A stretch of DNA of 64,000 bases from Amoebidium appalachense (taxonomy: Eukaryota; Ichthyosporea): contig CAVNZM010000013.1 in NCBI GenBank assembly GCA_963693365.1, positions 7,316,001-7,380,000 of the forward strand, given 5' to 3'. A program made the translations under genes and the position numbers. Below are positions 22,870 through 54,330 of this stretch, piece by piece. The notes below the pieces were generated by a model. The model did no database searches. It was given only the letters and a program-made list of their open reading frames with translations, and was not told where the DNA came from. Positions within the stretch are counted from its first letter, which is position 1. Every line of letters begins with the position of its first letter.

Positions 22870-24294
22870 CGATCAGCATCAAACCACGGCGCCACAACCT
22901 TATCAACGGGCGTCTGTCATCAGCTTCCAACTCGTTGCTGGCAAACCCCCCCCCTACCGAGCCCACAAATTTCGAACTGAAAATCGAACTTCCACACTCA
23001 AGACTACACACACTTTATAAGATCGACGTTGCTGGGCACCCAGGTAAGAAGGGGCAGTCTTCTCACCGCTCAATTTCCATTTTTCCTTTTTGATATTTGG
23101 GCTGCGATTAGTGGTGGCCCCGGTTTAAATAGAAGAAACGGACGGAAGGGGGGCCGTGTTAAACGGGTGTGCGGGGGGGGGGGGGGGGGGGGGGGAGGAG
23201 GCTAGAGTCACCCCCCCCCCCCCCCCCCCCCTGGTCTTCCCCTGGGGTGGCTATTCTTCATTACCTATCAATTATTTTTGGCCGGACTTGATCCGAAAAT
23301 GCAAATGCAAAAGCATTACTTCAGACATTCATATGGATGATGCTTCCTACATCGTGCAATCCTGTTCGTGAAACCACATACCATTTGTCCTTCTACATTT
23401 CCCTGTGTGTTAGGCTCATCCTTGCAACAACCTTGAAATTCCCCACTGTATATCTAATCAGTATATCTAACGAGTGTATCTAACCAGTATGTCTGACCGG
23501 TATATCTCCTTGTTATCTCAGTGCCTCCACCAGCACCCCAGCCACCACCCCCCTCAGCCTCAAGCTCCATTCCTCGATCGTATTCCATCTGATGGGGACA
23601 CGATAGTTACGGGGGAAAGACCCCAGGTTTCCCCGGAGACAACACCACCACCCCGGGATACTGAGAACACCAACCAACCCAGCAAACAGACAGAAACGAG
23701 GAATCAGGAACAAGAAGAAAGAAACGAGGGACAAGCGGAGACGGCGCATGTGGGAGGTATAGTTGACGGTGGGGGAGATGGGGCCGGGGTAGTGGAGGAG
23801 AGAAACAGTCGGCAGGAAGTTGTCGGAGACAACAACGGGGTCGAGGAAGAAGACCATAACCAGGTTGAGGGAGAAGGCCATACCGAGGTTGAGGGAGAAG
23901 GCCAGAACGAGGTTGAGAAAGGAGACAATAACGAGGTCGAGGAAGAAGACCATAACGAGGTTGAGGGAGAAGGCCATACCGAAGTTGAGGGAGAAGGCCA
24001 GAACGAGGTTGAAAAAGGAGACAATAACGAGGTTGAGGGAGAAGGCCATACCGAGGCTGAGGGAGAAGGCCAGAACGAGGTTGAAAAAGGAGACAGTAAC
24101 GAGGTTGAGGAAGAACAGAGGGGGCACAGTCAGGCAATGTCATGTGATAGTGACGGAGACTCAGAAGGCAGTCAACTCGTTTTCTGCCACAAATTTTCTT
24201 CCCACGAATCTTTTGAGGAGCATCCTGTAGTTCACGATTTATGGGATTACGAGGATGGCCCACCCAGCAAAAAGGCCAAGATTGGAGATATCAG
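17793..24294 (+). CDS. Large multi-exon gene, part 1: beta-rich region then Glu-rich repeats
   Basis: Exons 17793-18029, 18490-18588, 19518-19655, 20194-20276, 20664-20770, 21123-21176, 21837-21992, 22870-23043, 23325-23353 (weakest), 23522-24294. Every junction keeps phase. The product contains repeated hydrophobic/alternating segments suggestive of a beta-sandwich protein (VQMQFRILNVLGG, ATIALLVRIDHQR, LTPGQEYSAVMIVAGVEG, APPTQLIVTGLE, NFELKIELPHSRLHTLYKIDV); LTPGQEY...G.EG is reminiscent of fibronectin III, but I do not claim that fold. The last exon is 257 codons, mostly Glu/Gly/Asn with a basic PPSKKAKIGD segment at the end that could be a nuclear localisation signal. No signal peptide seen. 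Start not established. Its exit phase (2) does not fit the next good exon at 25210, so an exon is missing between them or two genes are present. Confidence 0.6.
18597..18778. repeat. C(n)A(m) composite followed by GAAA-type array
   Basis: About 38 C, short spacer, about 16 A, then (GAAA/GAAC)n to 18774. Confidence 0.9.
18839..19028. repeat. ~30-bp minisatellite, about 6 copies
   Basis: Units of the form AATCAAACGTTCCCTCTGAT plus a variable TCTATCC/TCTCTATTA linker, in the intron between exons 2 and 3. Copies differ mainly in linker length. Confidence 0.85.
19368..19515. repeat. 17-bp minisatellite, 8 copies, ending at a splice acceptor
   Basis: Units like CAATCACCTATTGCACG; early copies read CACTTACTGCA. 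The array ends directly at the acceptor (CATTGTAG) of the exon starting 19518, so repeat units supply the branch-site/pyrimidine region. Confidence 0.85.
19656..20193. repeat. (GT)n with TC interruptions, then unique intron sequence
   Basis: The (GT)n tract starts at the 5' splice site (ATACAG|GTGTGT) and runs with CTCTCT breaks to about 19880. An open segment 19911-20010 (QADVVPDVPDIYPP) looks coding, but including it would break the phase between exons 3 and 4; it is recorded as a possible alternative exon. Confidence 0.7.
20779..21007. repeat. C(n)A(m) composite and C tracts
   Basis: About 33 C then about 22 A at 20780-20837, followed by A-rich GAAAAA repeats and further C tracts to 21006. 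Confidence 0.9.
21482..22345. repeat. C tracts flanking exon 7 and a C(n)A(m) composite
   Basis: C-rich 21488-21520 and 21640-21803 before exon 21837-21992; poly-C 22209-22256 and C(n)A(m) 22293-22346 after it. Confidence 0.85.
22598..22866. repeat. (CA)n arrays ending at a splice acceptor
   Basis: Three pure (CA)n runs with CG or CACCACACAG interruptions; the last one runs into the acceptor of the exon starting 22870. Confidence 0.95.
23846..24115 (+). repeat. In-frame 24-bp coding repeat (Glu-rich octapeptide)
   Basis: Eleven or so units of 24 bp encode octapeptides of the form (G/D)xNEVEGE with variants HTEVEGEG, QNEVEKGD, DHNEVEEE. A higher-order pattern of four to five units is itself duplicated, indicating unequal crossing-over in an exon while keeping the frame. 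Confidence 0.9.
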
Positions 24295-24645
24295 GTACTT
24301 CTGCCCCCCCCCGGCCTTTCCCCTGCTACTTACTCTTAGCTCTGCACCGCCACTCCTCCCACCCTTCACCCCATCCCCTCCTTCTTTTCAACCTACCGTT
24401 TCGTCCCTCTATTTAACGTACCACCTCTCTAATCGTAGATAACTAGTTGAGTAGGCTTACGTAAAGGTTGGTGATAATTGGTATAAACTTTTAAGAGACA
24501 AAACACGGTAAATCAATAGAAGTTAGATGAAACAACTAGGAAATCTTCTAAAGTTTCTTTTGGGTTTAGGTTTGTGGTTATGTTTATGTCTTCTGTGCTC
24601 TCTTTCTTTTTCGAATTTCCGAGTTTCTCGTGCACAATGTATCAG

Positions 24646-24684
<39 letters not shown>

Positions 24685-25044
24685 CCTCCCGGCGCTAATT
24701 CAAACTCACCCATTCCACCCTGTCACCAAAAACAGCTGGTTTAGACTTCTAGATTAAACTATTCGAAGCATTGAAGAAGTGATAGAATGTGGACAGAAAT
24801 AGGTGGGTAGGTGGGTGAGTTGCGGGGTGAGTTGGGTGGCGAGCGAGCTGGGGGGGGGGGGGGGGGGGGGGGGGGGATGGGAGGGGGGAAGGGGAGGGGC
24901 GGTAAATCTCATACTGCACCAGGTTATATCATATACTCCTCGCCCCTTCCTTCCGTCCATCATTCACCCCCCCCCCCCCCCCCCCCCTCCCCCCCCCCCC
25001 CCTCCCCCCCCCTTAACCCCTCTCCACTAGGCACCAAATACTCG

Positions 25045-25080
<36 letters not shown>

Positions 25081-25209
25081 TCTCACCCTCTTCCCCCTTC
25101 CCCCTCCCCCCTTGTCCCCTCCCTTCCGCCTCGCTCCCCTCTCCGTCGTCCCCCCCCTCCCCCCTCCCCCCTCCCCACCCATCCTTCTTCCCCGTGTTCC
25201 TCCCCCCAG

Positions 25210-28450
<3,241 letters not shown>

Positions 28451-28477
28451 GGGTGTGGGCGCGTGTGCATACCCACC

Positions 28478-28607
28478 CACCCACACATGTATATAAGAGA
28501 TATGGTGTGAGAGAGAACGAAATAGGCACACACACACACACACACCCACACATGTATATAAGAGATATGGTGTGAGAGAGAACGAAATAGGCACACACAC
28601 ACACACA
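28478..28607. repeat. 65-bp tandem duplication
   Basis: Two copies of a 65-bp unit containing CATGTATATAAGAGATATGG and a GAGAGAGAACG stretch, bounded by (CA)n. Confidence 0.9.
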
Positions 28608-28630
28608 CCCACACACACACACACACCCAC

Positions 28631-28723
<93 letters not shown>

Positions 28724-28796
28724 CTACAGTCACACGCGGGCGCGCACGCACGCACGCACACACACACACACACACACGCACACACACACACGCACG

Positions 28797-28841
<45 letters not shown>

Positions 28842-28880
28842 CACGTACATACTCACACTCACACACACACACACACAAAG
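28608..28880. repeat. (CA)n arrays
   Basis: Pure (CA)n 28637-28720, a CGCACG-rich interval, then (CA)n to 28880. Confidence 0.95.
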
Positions 28881-29011
28881 GTACCCCTCCTCTCGAGGGT
28901 GTAAAGATGTTTTCATGCCTGTTTACACACAAAGAGTTACGGTAAAGTAAAAGGCCATCGTGTAGGGAATCATATGTTATGCTTATTTCTTTATTTATTT
29001 GCCCTTTACAG

Positions 29012-32019
<3,008 letters not shown>

Positions 32020-33252
32020 CAAGTGAGTCCATGGTACGCGTAGAGCGCCGTGTTCCTGTTGCGCTGTGCTCCCGTCGCATTGCTCTGATAAATGTATGAA
32101 TCGTGATTGGCCGTAAGAGGGAGATTAGCCAATCAAGCCTTAGGGTGGTAAGAGCAGCCAATCACATCTGACTGCTTTTAAAAGCTGCAAACATAGCCTG
32201 AAAAAACGACTGAGTCTGTAGGCATGCTGCGGCACATTAGCATATACATAATGCCTAAATACACGATTGTATTGCTGCCCCAACCGCTGTCATTACCTTC
32301 TTCAACTCCTAAAATATAAATCTGAAGAAAAACGAGCAGAGTACTGCGCAACAGCGTATAACTACAAGTCACTCCCTTTAGACGCGGTTTATGCAGCTAT
32401 TTTCCGGATAGTTTGTCTGGCAGCATCAATCTGTAAGACTATCAGTACACTAGGGGAGCCACTTTCGACAAGACCAATGCACCCCTATCCGTGCAGATCT
32501 ATCCGTTCTACTGTCTGTCGACTGTCACAAACAGCCGGGCAACCTGAAAAACAATGAGACGCTTTCGCACTAGGCAGTATCATACTTTCTATTCATCACC
32601 AAGTCTGTAATATTTCGTGCACGCGTTCAGTAGAGTACAAGCATGAGGGCCATATTAGATGTACCTTGTGTAAAATTCCACTGCAAACTCCCAATGTTTA
32701 GATCATGTTCATTGAGTCCAACGCATGGGTTGTCGTTATCCGCATTCTCCGATCTGCCTGCCACCCATCCTGCCTGCCACCCATCCATCCTCTAGTGGTC
32801 TTTTTGAAACACTGCTTGTTACTCAGTTCAGCTACGCACAGCACATCTTGTCAGTATATGCGACCTTTCTAAATCTGGTGCGCCATTACATGGCATAGTA
32901 TTACAGACTGATTTCTAAGCACCACGATCACTTCCTTTGTTTGCATCTCTCTCCTCACAATTGCACCGTCATTGACAATTTAGTCGCAGACAGGTGACAA
33001 ACCTTTGTTGTTCCGTAGCGAAAGGGACAAAAAACAACCTTCATCCCCATAAAATCAGCTCAAAAGTTCATAAAATATATATTGCATATACGCAAGAGTA
33101 GACATCTACCGGGCACTTGTTACAACCTAATACTATCTATCCCATTGGGTGCATATCAATCAGAGCCCAACTACCGTACCGGATAATACACCACAACAGC
33201 CGTATATGTTTTGTGTTTCTGCAACTGTCGCATTGAAGTGCATGGTTTGAAA
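32020..33252. other. Intergenic region with CCAAT-type boxes
   Basis: Three CCAAT/ATTGG boxes within 70 bp (GATTGG near 32104, CCAATC near 32128 and 32158) sit just after the stop of the upstream gene. An AT-rich TATA-like stretch at 33073-33090 precedes the next start by about 165 bp. 32267-32557 is open on plus for 97 codons without an ATG; I see no family in it. The motif CCTGCCACCCATC repeats at 32758-32790. Confidence 0.4.
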
Positions 33253-41687
<8,435 letters not shown>

Positions 41688-41770
41688 ATTTTCATGCCGC
41701 AGGATATGAATTTCACGTTCCTGTATATCTACTGGAACTCTACTGAATCTACACGCTGCGGGATATATGA

Positions 41771-43292
<1,522 letters not shown>

Positions 43293-43407
43293 TGTGGTCA
43301 CGGGCCAGGTGCTTAAGAACCAGTGCTCGAACTCGGCGGCCCACGCAACCAGCACTGGCTGCAGGACGGCCGATGATGCTCAGTCTCTGCCGCACAACTT
43401 TAAGTGA
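43293..43407 (+). CDS. Candidate terminal exon of an unknown gene
   Basis: Acceptor ACACACAG at 43292, then VVTGQVLKNQCSNSAAHATS and on to stop TGA 43405-43407, with two Cys and several Ser/Thr. Composition resembles the Cys-bearing end of the beta-helix protein, but no phase-compatible upstream exon was found. Confidence 0.3.
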
Positions 43408-44071
43408 CTTGGCGTAATTTGATTGGCTCTTCGGTTTAGGTTTATCCATATGCGTTTAGCATTGTGGACATATGATTGGCTATCGTAATAGTAGAATCTG
43501 GCCTGGCTGAGTCTTGGGCGCCGCGCCGGTCGGGGTGGCACCGAATGCTCCATCGCGCTGCTTCAATGTTTTTACAAGTTTTGACATGTATCAAAACGTA
43601 TATACGCAATTTTATAAATGTTATTTTATTTCTAGGTACACAGCTCCTTTTGACATCTTATAATATCTTTATTAATAAAGGAGAGCTCACAAACACAGTC
43701 AAAGATTATCGTATTGCTAAGATAATCAATTTTATAAGTTTGTTGGTAGCGTTCATCTGATTGGTTGCAAAATACCAATGCTGACCAATGCTCATTGGCC
43801 GACCAGTCTAATCGAGTCTACCTACACTCTTGCTAGGGGAGTCTTACAAATAAATTACCGAACTCCTAACAGATGATTGAATATGCCACAAATTCTCTTA
43901 GCTAGCTGTTACCTATACCAGGATGACACAAAACTTTTTTTAAAGCCATAAAAAATATTTTCAAGGATTTTAAGGTTTTTAAATTCCATAGTGGCACAGG
44001 TGTCATTTGAATACCGAAAACACGGTTCTCTCCGCCCCAAGTTGGACCACACATTTTACCTCTTTCCCTAC
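43408..44071. other. Intergenic, ATTGG-box rich
   Basis: Five GATTGG/CATTGG boxes occur between 43430 and 43805. No coding frame is convincing. Confidence 0.35.
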
Positions 44072-44283
44072 GGGTGTCTGCTACACTAGCTGGCAATGTG
44101 AACACTTTAGACTTTTTGTTGAATTCTGTTGGTCGTCACATTGAGTATTTATATGATTTTCACACAGTGTTCAGGTATCTCAGTATGCACTTGTTATTGG
44201 ATAACTCGTGAAGTTTTTATTGTCTTCTCATATGCCGTGCATACTTGCATATCTTTCCGTCGAATAATTCCAGTCAAAAGAAA
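44072..44283 (+). mobile_element. Dispersed repeat, solitary copy (family of four in window)
   Basis: From GGGTGTCTGCTACACTAGC to CCAGTCAAAAG plus A-run. About 95% identical by eye to copies at 55738-55961 and 56047-56254. Copies can be read as an open frame, but substitutions do not respect it. Confidence 0.7.
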
Positions 44284-44601
44284 AAATTTAACACGCCCCC
44301 TGGTTGGGGGTTTCCAAGCGCATTCCACCAGAGATGCCAACCTGAAGGTGGTTCCCCTACTTCTAGCCGTAAAGCGAGGGGAAAATAGAGAAATGACCGG
44401 CCATTAAACCATATTTACTAAAGGCAACATAAGAAGCATCAATTATAAACCGACACATCCGGTTACTCCAAGGAGTTTTTATGGAGTTATGGTTCAATCT
44501 TCCAACACATTCGAGAGTGGGATGACCAGGCACCTGGATGCCATCCTGATGGGTAGCAAATCAAATCACGCCAACACTCGGATGTGCCTCACCAGGGCTC
44601 A

Positions 44602-44638
44602 TATAAAAGCGGCTCAGTCGCGCAAATTCTTGTCAGTC
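44602..44638 (+). promoter_or_regulatory. TATA box plus initiator
   Basis: TATAAAAG at 44602-44609; initiator TCAGTC at 44633-44638, A+1 about 33 nt downstream of the first T, the standard spacing. The start codon follows at 44718. Confidence 0.6.
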
Positions 44639-44717
44639 GACAAAGTTTGAAAACGCAACAAAACTTCTGCAAAACCAAAAAGCCTTCTTGTTCCTTCTTT
44701 TCACCAACACAGAGAAA

Positions 44718-45005
44718 ATGTCTCTTCCCCTCGCTACAGGTGTTCTTGGCTCCGTTACCAAGGCGGCTGCATCGCGTGCTGTAGCCTCTGCGGCCACCCA
44801 GGCAACCATGGCTCTAGGCACGACGGCAGCACGAAAAGTTGTACAGAAAAACATGGCCCCGACACATGGTCTGACGCCAGAGATGGTCGCTACGGCACTC
44901 GGAATGGGCGCGGATGCTTCCTCCCACGGTGCTGCTTCGCCGTTGAAGAGCGGGCCGGCGACATACAGTGCATATCTGGAGCTTCACTTCCAGCACTGCA
45001 AGTAG
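44718..45005 (+). CDS. Small Ala-rich protein, 95 residues, single exon
   Basis: ATG 44718, stop TAG 45003-45005. The first ~55 residues are rich in Ala, Ser, Thr, Arg and Lys, lack acidic residues (MSLPLATGVLGSVTKAAASR...TTAARKVVQKNM) and could form an amphipathic helix, as in mitochondrial presequences; the rest (GLTPEMVATALGMGADASSH...) is mildly acidic and hydrophobic. No family recognised. An in-frame TTG further upstream is ignored in favour of the ATG. The strong core promoter and the lack of introns set it apart from its neighbours. Confidence 0.6.
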   Translation: MSLPLATGVLGSVTKAAASRAVASAATQATMALGTTAARKVVQKNMAPTHGLTPEMVATALGMGADASSHGAASPLKSGPATYSAYLELHFQHCK

Positions 45006-46194
45006 ACGAAAACTTTTAACGGAAAATCGGGGAAAATCCGAGTCCGAACGGTGGATATATGGTGGAAACATGGAATGGAAATGGTCGTTGAAACGACGCA
45101 AATGGATAAGGTTACTATAAGCTATATTTATGACTGTTTAATGATAGGGGCAGGCGAAAGTTTGCATAGATTTGGTGGAGTGGGAGACGCGCGCTGCCCT
45201 TTAATGGCATGGTAGAATTATTATTATGGCGCTGATGTGTGCACTGGATAAAAATATTGAGAAGCCTGAAATACTGTTTGTATTAAGGCATCACTGTGTG
45301 TGAGATACACATATATAGATAGCTCTACTACATGTAATGGCATAACCCGAATGAAGGCAGCACAAGATTTACAGCTGGAGAGACACACTTTTAACAATGA
45401 TTGTGTGTATGTAAACTACAGCAACCATGAATGAAGATCCAGAAATTTTGCAAAATGTGTAAAAGAATAACAAAAGGGAACAATAAGCGGTATACCCTGC
45501 TCCGTAGGGTATATGCGCGGGTAAATAGGAAGCACGGGGCTCTGAGCGCTCCAGAGATAATTGTAAACTACAGTTAATAAATCATGCATCATCATGTATA
45601 AACCAGTTAATGATGAACCTCTAAGAGATGTGTGGCCGTGCCACTTGACCACAGCTACCGTTTGCACAGCAATTGTCTGCACTTTGTTTTTCGGACGTCT
45701 GAATCTTCGTGTGTAGTTGCCTTCCATTGTGTGTGCGTGTGCGTGTCTGTGTGTGTGTGTGTATGTGTGTGGGTGTGTGCTTTGTGCGCTGTCTGTGTAC
45801 ACAGTCTGTATGCTACGGCCGGTGCATGTGTGTGCGTGTGGATGCCACGTTTTGTGTCTGGGTGGGTGGGTGTGGACGTCTGGGGTGTCTGAAAATAGAG
45901 CTAAGTCAAAGATCCCTAAATGGGTTTCATCGAATCCAGCATTTATGGCGGCAGGGAGCCATTGCAGGGAAAGGGGAGGCCACGGTAGCTTGTAATCATA
46001 ACTTTGAAGAGAGATGCAAGGCGCTGGAAAAGAATGGCACATGACCTCAGTGGGATGAGAACGATGGAGCAGAAGGGGTGGTGGTGGCGGTGATGGGTGG
46101 GGGGGGGGAGGGGTGGGTGGGTAATCGTAATGAAGTTATCCAATTGGCTGGATGCCGGTGACGACGGTTTGCACGATGGTGGCGGTGTGTGTGA
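45006..46194. other. Intergenic region
   Basis: Mostly unique sequence; imperfect (GT)n 45728-45845. No gene supported on either strand. Confidence 0.4.
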
Positions 46195-46286
<92 letters not shown>

Positions 46287-46429
46287 TGTAGAGGGGAAAT
46301 AGAAGGGAAATAGATGACAGAGAGTGATAAATAATAATAATCGGGCTGGTTGACCATATATTTATAGATTATACCGTGTACAAGCAGTGTAATAAGAACC
46401 AGTGAGCTTACAAGGGTGCTCTGCCAACG

Positions 46430-46501
<72 letters not shown>
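46195..46501. repeat. Two (GT)n tracts
   Basis: 46197-46283 and 46433-46500; the second abuts the SINE-like unit. Confidence 0.95.
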
Positions 46502-46502
<1 letters not shown>

Positions 46503-47276
46503 GGGGGCGTGTTGGTGCAATGGTAAGATCTCTGCGTGTCAAGCTCCGAATCGCAGGATCGATCCTGGCACGTACTGACGGTGCCTGGGCTGCTATGAAC
46601 TTGCCGTTCGCCTCATCTATTTTTCCTTACACTCTCGCGACCGCGTGCATGCTTTCTCTCGCGGCGGCTCTACGGTCCCGAGAGTCCAGTGTTCGCTGTG
46701 TGGGTAAGGAAAAATACGAGTCACCTCAGTAGGTGACAGGGATCGATCCTGGTTACTTCCGATTTTTGTCTGCTCGACGGACCACCGGTCTGGCCGCCCC
46801 CTTGAAGCCATCACCCCGGACCACGTCAAGCATTTGTTATCATCCGGCCGTAAGACATGACGTCATGAACAGCACCGGCCCTCTGACGTCGACGGCGCCC
46901 CGCTTGGGCATCCCTTCAGAGGGCCGTGGCATCCCAGCCCAACATTCAAGTGGGAGACCAATCCAAGTCACCGGCCACGGTTCGGGTCAGCGTCCTGGAC
47001 ATGGGGTTTTCCCTTTTAAGTCTTTATGTTTGTGTATGTGTCCCGGGTCGCTCCCGGCTGGTGTTGTTAAAGTGAGCTGTGCTAACTTCCCCACTAGCGT
47101 TGCTGCGGCTAGAACCGTGGGATAAAGGCGTAACTAAAAATAGTGCCAGTTGGGGTCAATTAGAATCCTGACTTATGAGTGTGCTATACAGTACGATCTG
47201 TGTCTAGGCGGAAGACGGTAAGCTCCCCTGAGGCAGTGCCTCGCTGGGAGTGAAACGGGATAAATAAATAAAAAAT
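46502..47276 (+). mobile_element. tRNA-headed SINE-like retroposon, ~775 bp, inserted in (GT)n
   Basis: The head contains a perfect pol III A box (TGGTGCAATGG at about 46510-46520) and B box (GATCGATCC at about 46558-46566), as in a tRNA. A second B-box-like GATCGATCC occurs near 46741. The 3' end is GGGATAAATAAATAAAAAA (47258-47276), a typical LINE-mobilised tail. (GT)n lies on both sides, so the element appears to have landed in a microsatellite. The long body (over 600 bp) is unusual for a SINE; it might be the 5'-truncated 3' end of a LINE fused to a tRNA head. Confidence 0.65.

Positions 47277-47366
<90 letters not shown>
47277..47366. repeat. (GT)n downstream of the SINE
   Basis: Continuation of the (GT)n target; followed by G tracts 47420-47550. 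Confidence 0.95.
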
Positions 47367-47367
<1 letters not shown>

Positions 47368-47557
47368 ACGCACAGGCGTGTTTGTGAGTATGCACGTATT
47401 GTAAGTGTGTGAGTGTGGGGTGGGGCGGGGCCGGGGGCGAGGGGGGGGCAGGGAGGAGGGGGGGGGCAAGGAGGGGGGGGGAGAGGGTGTTTGTGTGTGT
47501 GTGTGGGGGGGGGGGGGGGGGGGGGGGGGGAGGGGGGGGGGGGGAGGGGGGAGCGGG

Positions 47558-47739
47558 GAAGAAAAGAAGGTGGGGAACGGGCTGCAAGCACATTAAATTT
47601 GAAGAGGTAAAAGTTCTGAAAGTGGAAGTGTACTCACAGGGTTCAATGGAAGAAAAGAAGGTGGGGAACGGGCTGCAAGCACATTAAATTTCAAGAGGTA
47701 AAAGTTCTAAAAGTGGAAGTGTACTCACAGGGTTCAATG
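47558..47739. repeat. 91-bp tandem duplication
   Basis: Two copies starting GAAGAAAAGAAGG, period 91, differing at only about two positions. Confidence 0.92.
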
Positions 47740-47781
47740 AAACAAGCTTTTTCTTTCTTCTCCTTTCCTTTCAAACACCCT

Positions 47782-47874
47782 CCCCCCCCCCCCCCCCCCC
47801 CCCGCCTCCACCCCTCACCCCCAACCCCTACCAACACGTTTACCCATCCACACACACACACACACACATAAACA

Positions 47875-47914
<40 letters not shown>

Positions 47915-47922
47915 CACACACA

Positions 47923-47966
<44 letters not shown>

Positions 47967-48057
47967 GACAGACACACACACACACACACACACACACACC
48001 ACAATTCGGAATGCCCTGCGGCATTTCGTTTGAGCATAACATCCCCCCACCAATTCC

Positions 48058-48116
<59 letters not shown>

Positions 48117-48118
48117 AC
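47782..48118. repeat. (CGCA)n, (CA)n and a long poly-C
   Basis: C run 47782-47803, (GCAC)n 47874-47965 interrupted by (CA)n, (CA)n 47970-47998, C run of about 56 at 48061-48116. Confidence 0.95.
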
Positions 48119-49340
48119 CCTCCCCCACCCCAACACCACAAACACCAACACTACCACCACCACCACGGTGACCACCACTGCCGCCGGCTACCACTGTGAT
48201 CACCAAGGTTACCAATATTGCCATAGCATTGTTTTCATCGCAATCTTCCTTTGCAACCTTTCGATGAAGCTTGATAACTTCTGATGCCTTGCAGTACCGA
48301 TGGCAAAATCCTGCTTATAATAAACTTATAAAACAACTAAAGTAGGAAAATTGTGCAATCTCGAAGGGGCAAAAAAAAAAAAAAAAAAAAAAAAAGGCAT
48401 GAACCACTGAATTCGTGCGCAATCTGGCCTAATTAGCCGGCCGTATATATAGAATCTTGGGCGGGAAGTCTTGGCGCGCAATAAGAAAAGTTTTTTTTTT
48501 ACACACCTAAAAAGGAAAAAGTAGGAATATCCGGAAGGACGGAATATAATGCTCGTATGTTTGAGTTTTATTCCATGCACACACAAGCAAGAGGCAATGC
48601 GCCACAAGGAATGCCCGAAAAGCAGTGCTCCAATAAAATAAAAAGAATCTTTAACAGAATGATCATACGAAACAGCGGATTTGCTTCTGGCTTATTCCGC
48701 ACGTGATGAAAAAATGAAAAGATTCAAATGCTTTGCGGATATACCGTGGCTTTGGTTGGCAAACGGGTATTGTGGTCAACAAAGCACACATCAAGGTAAG
48801 GATTTATGGGTATTTTTTATTGAGGATGTCATAAATCATCGAGGTTGGGAACTAATCGTATCACATCATTCTATTTGTCGACATTCGGATATAGCGTCTC
48901 ACCCAGTCCTTCAAACCACACGTGATTTCAAACAATAATTGGTCTATCACCAACCAGCAAAGTCCTTTAACATTATATATCAAGTTGAATTTCATAGGCA
49001 CGTGTTGTTTGGGTGCGCTTGGCTGCACATGTTGAAATAAAAATAGCTTTCAGTGTGAATAATGTAGCTTCAATACCAAAAATCAACCGTGCTAAGCCTG
49101 CCAAACTACCCCCCCCCCCCCCCCCCCCTGGGGCCCAAAAAAAAAAAAAAAGCCAACGGTGAGTGTGCACTTTCAACTAAACATACGGTCACATGCACGT
49201 ACGTCATATGACGTAAATGGACACAAACACAAACAGGTATCAGCTAATTACGGTCTTGAGCAGCAAAAGGTAAGGCTGTGAAATACAAGAATCATATGAC
49301 TATCCACCTGTATTTCACGGGCACATAACCCCGACTGGGT
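48119..49340. other. Intergenic region, possible isolated exon
   Basis: A-tracts 48371-48396 and 49138-49152 (the latter after a C run). A plus frame from ATG 48709 (MKRFKCFADIPWLWLANGYC) reaches donor GTAAGG near 48797 and also stays open to 48938; it may be one exon of an unrecognised gene but has no partner. Confidence 0.3.

Positions 49341-54330
<4,990 letters not shown>

Noticed and set aside
45416-46042. 208-codon minus open frame.
   Set aside because: Much of it is CA-repeat derived, it lacks an ATG in a good context and has no motif.
46502-46580. Functional tRNA gene.
   Set aside because: A and B boxes are good, but the acceptor and T stems have mismatches and no clear anticodon arm forms; the sequence continues into a SINE-like body with an A-rich tail.
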